A program made the translations under genes and the position numbers. From the NCBI GenBank assembly GCA_965222765.1, contig CBDCVG010000062.1, positions 75,310 through 139,309 of the forward strand: 64,000 nucleotides of DNA. Reading direction: 5' to 3'. Shown in pieces: positions 61,029 through 64,000 of the stretch. Position 1 is the stretch's first letter. Every line of letters starts with the position of its first letter. This stretch comes from Caldora sp965222765. GTDB lineage: Bacteria > Cyanobacteriota > Cyanobacteriia > Cyanobacteriales > Coleofasciculaceae. Below the pieces are notes generated by a model. The model saw nothing but the letters and a program-made list of their open reading frames with translations. It was not told the DNA's origin and ran no database searches.

Positions 61029-62075
61029 TTATGAAATTAGCTTCACCTGGTCATTGTTGGATAATTCATCACCCTCCGTTTCCAGTTCCTTTACAAGATT
61101 AACTGGCTGTAGCAGTGTTTGATGGAAGTCTTTTCTAATTTGAGGATTGAGGTATCGTTGCTGTAGGAGCTGCCATTCTTGCCATGATTGATAGCGCGTT
61201 TGAGTCAACTGCGCAGCAAGAGTTGGCATTTGACCACTTAAATTCGATTTAAGGGTATCTGTGAGAAATTCTGCCAATACAAAACTATCTTGAATCTCTC
61301 CTACAATCTTCTGAATTGCTTTAATATCTTTAACATAATTCTTATAGGTAGAGCCATAGAAATCAGTAAATAGTTCCATCTGATAGCGCACTCCTTTGGC
61401 TTGCTTGCGTAGGCTATGAAGAATTTCTCCATGGGAGTCTAGCAGCTGCGCCACTATCTCGGAATTCAGAGCGCTAGGGACATCTATCTTTCCTCCTTCT
61501 AGTTTGACTCCTACCAGCCAAGCCGGATGGAGCAACAGTTTACTTACTAAAGGCAACAACAAATCTGGCAGGATATCTTCAATTGCCCATTCGGCAAGTT
61601 GTCCGTAAGTAGGTTGCTTTAGCCAGTTTTGCAGTGCTTCCTTGAGTGAGTGATAGCGTGTGTGCTTGAGAGTTGTTTGAACCTTTGCTAATGACTTGTG
61701 ACGCCGCTTATTCAGAGTTACTAAAACTTTCTTGAGGATATCTTGTTCTACTGCTGGTAGGTTTGGAAGGTACTGATTTTTCAGGGCGTCCTTGAGGACA
61801 TCTATATCCCTTAACTCTCCTAGTATTCGAGCAACTGTAGCAATTTTCTTTTCTTTAGCAGCCTTCGGCAGTGAGATGGCTCCCTCAAAACCTGTAACTG
61901 CTGTACGCAGACGCCGCATCCCCACACGCATTTGGTGTAATTCTTCAGGATCTTTATCTTTGAGAACCTCAGTTTCGTGCTTAAGGATTTTCTGGAAGTG
62001 CTTTTCAACCGCTAGGTATCCCCAATGACCAAAGGTTTTTGGGTCAAGTATCTTAGTGTTAGTCTTGTTAAACAT
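61029..62075 (-). CDS. CHAD domain protein
   Basis: A 348-residue helical protein with the CHAD signature LHQMRVGMRRLRTAV near residue 47, RILGELRDIDVLKDAL, and a second repeat GEILHSLRKQAKGVRYQMEL and IQKIVGEIQDSFVLAEF. CHAD domains bind polyphosphate through conserved His/Arg/Lys. No polyphosphate kinase or CYTH gene is nearby. Confidence 0.92.
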   Translation of the reverse strand: MFNKTNTKILDPKTFGHWGYLAVEKHFQKILKHETEVLKDKDPEELHQMRVGMRRLRTAVTGFEGAISLPKAAKEKKIATVARILGELRDIDVLKDALKNQYLPNLPAVEQDILKKVLVTLNKRRHKSLAKVQTTLKHTRYHSLKEALQNWLKQPTYGQLAEWAIEDILPDLLLPLVSKLLLHPAWLVGVKLEGGKIDVPSALNSEIVAQLLDSHGEILHSLRKQAKGVRYQMELFTDFYGSTYKNYVKDIKAIQKIVGEIQDSFVLAEFLTDTLKSNLSGQMPTLAAQLTQTRYQSWQEWQLLQQRYLNPQIRKDFHQTLLQPVNLVKELETEGDELSNNDQVKLIS

Positions 62076-62730
62076 AGTACTTTGATCAAACTTATAATTA
62101 TACCATGAAAGTAAAGTTAATGTTTGTAACTTGAGTAACTAATACTATTGCCAAGGAAAAAGGGTTGAGGTTTTCTGACCGCATAGCATAAAATGAGACA
62201 GATATTAGCTGTTGGTTAACCAAGGGAAGCAGTTTCCAAGAAAGCCGCTTTATCTCTAGGGACTAAAAATTTAGCGATCGCGCAATAACCAAACCCAATT
62301 TGAATCTAACTGTATGACGCCGAGCCAAGACTTGGGAGAAGCAGTAAAGTCTAATAGGACACTCAATACAAAAGATTTTTCCAGTTTGATGCCAAGACCT
62401 GGCTGGAATAAGATTCAGCGTAACTCGAAAGGTTTTTTGTAGCGATTGTAGCAGTCATGAATTGCTTAAATTACAGCAGTTTGAAGCAACTCATCCCTAA
62501 GTTAGTAAGGGAAAATCTTTTTGCATCCAATTCCCAATCATGAACATCATGAATGAGCGCTGTGGACTGGAGTGCTTCTCACTGTAGCAGCAATTTTTTT
62601 TAAACCTTGATTATCAATATATTTAGTGCATCTCACCAACCCTTAGGGGATTGGTAAATTATATTCTTTACCATCAATGATTGACTCACTGTTGCCAGTG
62701 AATTTTTTTGAATAAAATTAGGTAATTTTT
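62076..62730. other. 655-bp spacer, no gene recognised
   Basis: Divergent region between the CHAD and pentapeptide genes. It contains one HIP1-like site (GCGATCGCGC near 62275), a T8 run near 62590 and a possible 42-codon plus-strand frame at 62314-62442 without ribosome site or similarity. An inverted CAACCCTTAGGGGATTGG sits near 62640. Confidence 0.5.
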
Positions 62731-63786
62731 ATGAAAGCAAGTGAATTTTCCAGTGAGGTAGAACTTTTAAGTCGAAATGAAACAGGAAAGAATAATTTTT
62801 CTGGTGCTCAATTAATTGGGGCTAATTTAAGTAACTCTAATCTCAATCGTGTTAATTTAAGTGTTGCTCATCTGAAGGGGGCAAATTTAACTAAAGCTAA
62901 GTTGCTCAGAACTAACCTTAGTGGTGTTGACTTAAGGGTTGCTAATCTCATGGGAGCACAACTAATTGAAGCAACTCTCTCACAAGGTGATTTAACCGGA
63001 GCTATCTTCAAAGAAGCAGATTTAACCGGAGCTATCCTAAGTGGAGCTATGCTTTGTGAAGCAGACTTGAGCAATGCTACTTTGATTAGCAGCAGTTTAA
63101 TTGGTGCTAGGGTTAATAGGGCAAATCTGAGTAAAGCTAACTTAACAGGAGCAACTTTAACCAAAGCGATTTTAATAGAAGCTAACCTGAAGGAGGCAAC
63201 TTTAACTAAGGTAATTTGTACTGAAGCTAACTTGAGCCTTGCTAACCTCAAGGAAGCTAGCTTGATGGGAGCTTATTTGTTTAGAGTAGACTTACATGGG
63301 GCAAATTTAGCATTAGCTGATTTGAGTGAAGCCAATCTTAAGGGAGCAAACCTGAGTAAGGCTAATCTCTCTGGATCTAATCTGCGAGGAGCTGATTTAA
63401 GTCAAGCGAATTTGAGCGGAGCTGATTTGACTGGAGCCAATTTGCAAGAAGCTAATCTTACTCAAGCAACTTTGAAGGGAATTCTACTCAAGCAAGCTAA
63501 CTTACAAGGTGCTCAACTAAGCAAAACAAATCTGCACTGTGCGAACTTGTACCAAGCTAATTTGTCGGGAGCCAATTTACTTGAGGCTGATTTGAGTGAT
63601 GCTAACCTAAGTCAAGCAAAATTGCTAGGGGCAGGTTTGCTACTTTCCTATTTAACCAAAGCCAACCTTAGCGGAGCTAATTTGAGTAGAGCTAATTTAA
63701 TTGGAGCTAATTTAATTGGAGCTAATTTGATTGGAGCTAATTTGACTGGAGCAATCATGCCTAATGGCAAAACATTGGATAATTGA
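62731..63786 (+). CDS. Long pentapeptide repeat protein
   Basis: A 351-residue protein made almost entirely of A(D/N)LxG-type pentapeptides (LIGANLSNSNLNRVNLSVAH, DLSQANLSGADLTGANLQEA, ANLIGANLIGANLIGANLTG), about 60 repeats, capped by IMPNGKTLDN. It should form a long right-handed beta-helix; function unknown. The last 15 residues before the cap are identical repeats, suggesting recent expansion. The stop lies at the edge of a TTGATAA heptamer run. Confidence 0.92.
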   Translation: MKASEFSSEVELLSRNETGKNNFSGAQLIGANLSNSNLNRVNLSVAHLKGANLTKAKLLRTNLSGVDLRVANLMGAQLIEATLSQGDLTGAIFKEADLTGAILSGAMLCEADLSNATLISSSLIGARVNRANLSKANLTGATLTKAILIEANLKEATLTKVICTEANLSLANLKEASLMGAYLFRVDLHGANLALADLSEANLKGANLSKANLSGSNLRGADLSQANLSGADLTGANLQEANLTQATLKGILLKQANLQGAQLSKTNLHCANLYQANLSGANLLEADLSDANLSQAKLLGAGLLLSYLTKANLSGANLSRANLIGANLIGANLIGANLTGAIMPNGKTLDN

Positions 63787-63815
63787 TAATTGATAATTGA
63801 TAATTGATAATTGAT
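63783..63815. repeat. Heptamer repeat TTGATAA (STRR)
   Basis: About five copies of the same heptamer as at 18437-18598, starting at the stop codon of the pentapeptide gene. Confidence 0.9.
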
Positions 63816-63847
63816 GATTGAGTAATAAAGGAGTTAGTGTTGTGACT

Positions 63848-64000
63848 TTATGGACGCTGCAACACTTGGATTTTGGTATTTTGATTGTATGAATTCTTGG
63901 TAATTCCTGCTAAGAGCTTGCCATCAGGGCTGACAACCAAATGACTCATCGGCTCTTCTTCCAGAATTGCTTCTAACTCAGCGGTTTGCAAATCCCAGAT
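63848..64000 (-). CDS. WD40 repeat protein, C-terminal end
   Basis: The minus-strand frame from the window edge encodes IWDLQTAELEAILEEEP and HLVVSPDGKLLAGITK, ending KIQVLQRP and TAA. The IWDLQT and VSPDGKLLA segments are WD40 propeller signatures. Only about 50 residues are inside the window. Confidence 0.85.
   Translation of the reverse strand: MWDLQTAELEAILEEEPMSHLVVSPDGKLLAGITKNSYNQNTKIQVLQRP

Noticed and set aside
62314..62442. Forty-two-codon plus-strand frame in the CHAD-pentapeptide spacer
   Set aside because: No ribosome site and no similarity; may be chance.
62868..63251. Long minus-strand frame opposite the pentapeptide gene
   Set aside because: It is a mirror of the repeat codons; composition is periodic and no family or ribosome site is present.
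1..64000. tRNA, rRNA, tmRNA and known riboswitches
   Set aside because: None was recognised on reading the spacers; a covariance-model scan would be needed to exclude small or divergent ones.

Overview
The window is AT-rich cyanobacterial chromosome, probably from a large-genome filamentous species. The evidence is a light-dependent protochlorophyllide reductase gene, a ycf20 gene, cyanobacterial families (DUF928, DUF2555, CHAT-TPR, CHASE2, pentapeptide and WD40 proteins), many copies of the HIP1 octamer GCGATCGC, and abundant short tandem heptamers (STRRs) between genes. No tRNA, rRNA, CRISPR array or intact transposase was recognised. Genes are mostly single or in short runs, with no long operon.

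Layout. 1-7.2 kb: a partial ferrochelatase-like gene, a Uma2 nuclease, an MFS transporter, a secreted esterase and a frameshifted oligopeptide-binding lipoprotein. 7.2-8.4 kb: two toxin-antitoxin loci whose toxins are stubs. 8.4-14.5 kb: a CHASE2-SpoIIE phosphatase, a DUF928 protein and a CHAT-domain TPR protein, all on the minus strand. 14.5-18.6 kb: a repeat-rich stretch with an Asn-rich repeat protein broken by two frame shifts and a small TPR protein. 18.6-24.5 kb: purN, por, DUF3037, an XRE/ImmA-type regulator with a decayed duplicate fragment, and a methyltransferase. 25-31 kb: a frameshifted CPBP protease, a TMEM175-like channel, a VTT membrane protein, an orphan pstB-type ATPase and a PD-(D/E)XK protein. 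31-37 kb: an acyl-CoA dehydrogenase, an intact antitoxin/PIN pair, two related GTPases (one split by a 69-bp element) and an intact DUF433/DUF5615 pair. 37-44.6 kb: an Rpn-type nuclease, surE, ycf20, an esterase, glmU and an AhpD-like protein. 44.7-51.4 kb: a four-gene phosphorelay ending in a class III cyclase. 51.6-55.7 kb: a 1369-residue protein with eight 66-residue repeats, an SF2 helicase and an Rrp8-like methyltransferase. 56-64 kb: a dead VapC with its intact antitoxin, a Uma2 fragment between two mobile repeats, coaBC, DUF2555, an esterase, a Crp-family regulator, a CHAD protein, a pentapeptide protein and the end of a WD40 protein.

Two themes stand out. First, at least three families of MITE-like elements (about 105-220 bp with inverted ends) and many heptamer repeats have entered or abutted genes. 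They supply stop codons, split a GTPase, truncate a Uma2 gene and sit in frame inside a histidine kinase ATPase domain. Second, four antitoxin genes are intact while their toxins are truncated, mutated or absent, beside two complete modules. The best candidate for an undescribed system is the repeat-helicase-methyltransferase protein at 51.6-55.7 kb. Frame breaks may be real or sequencing errors; the sequence alone cannot decide.
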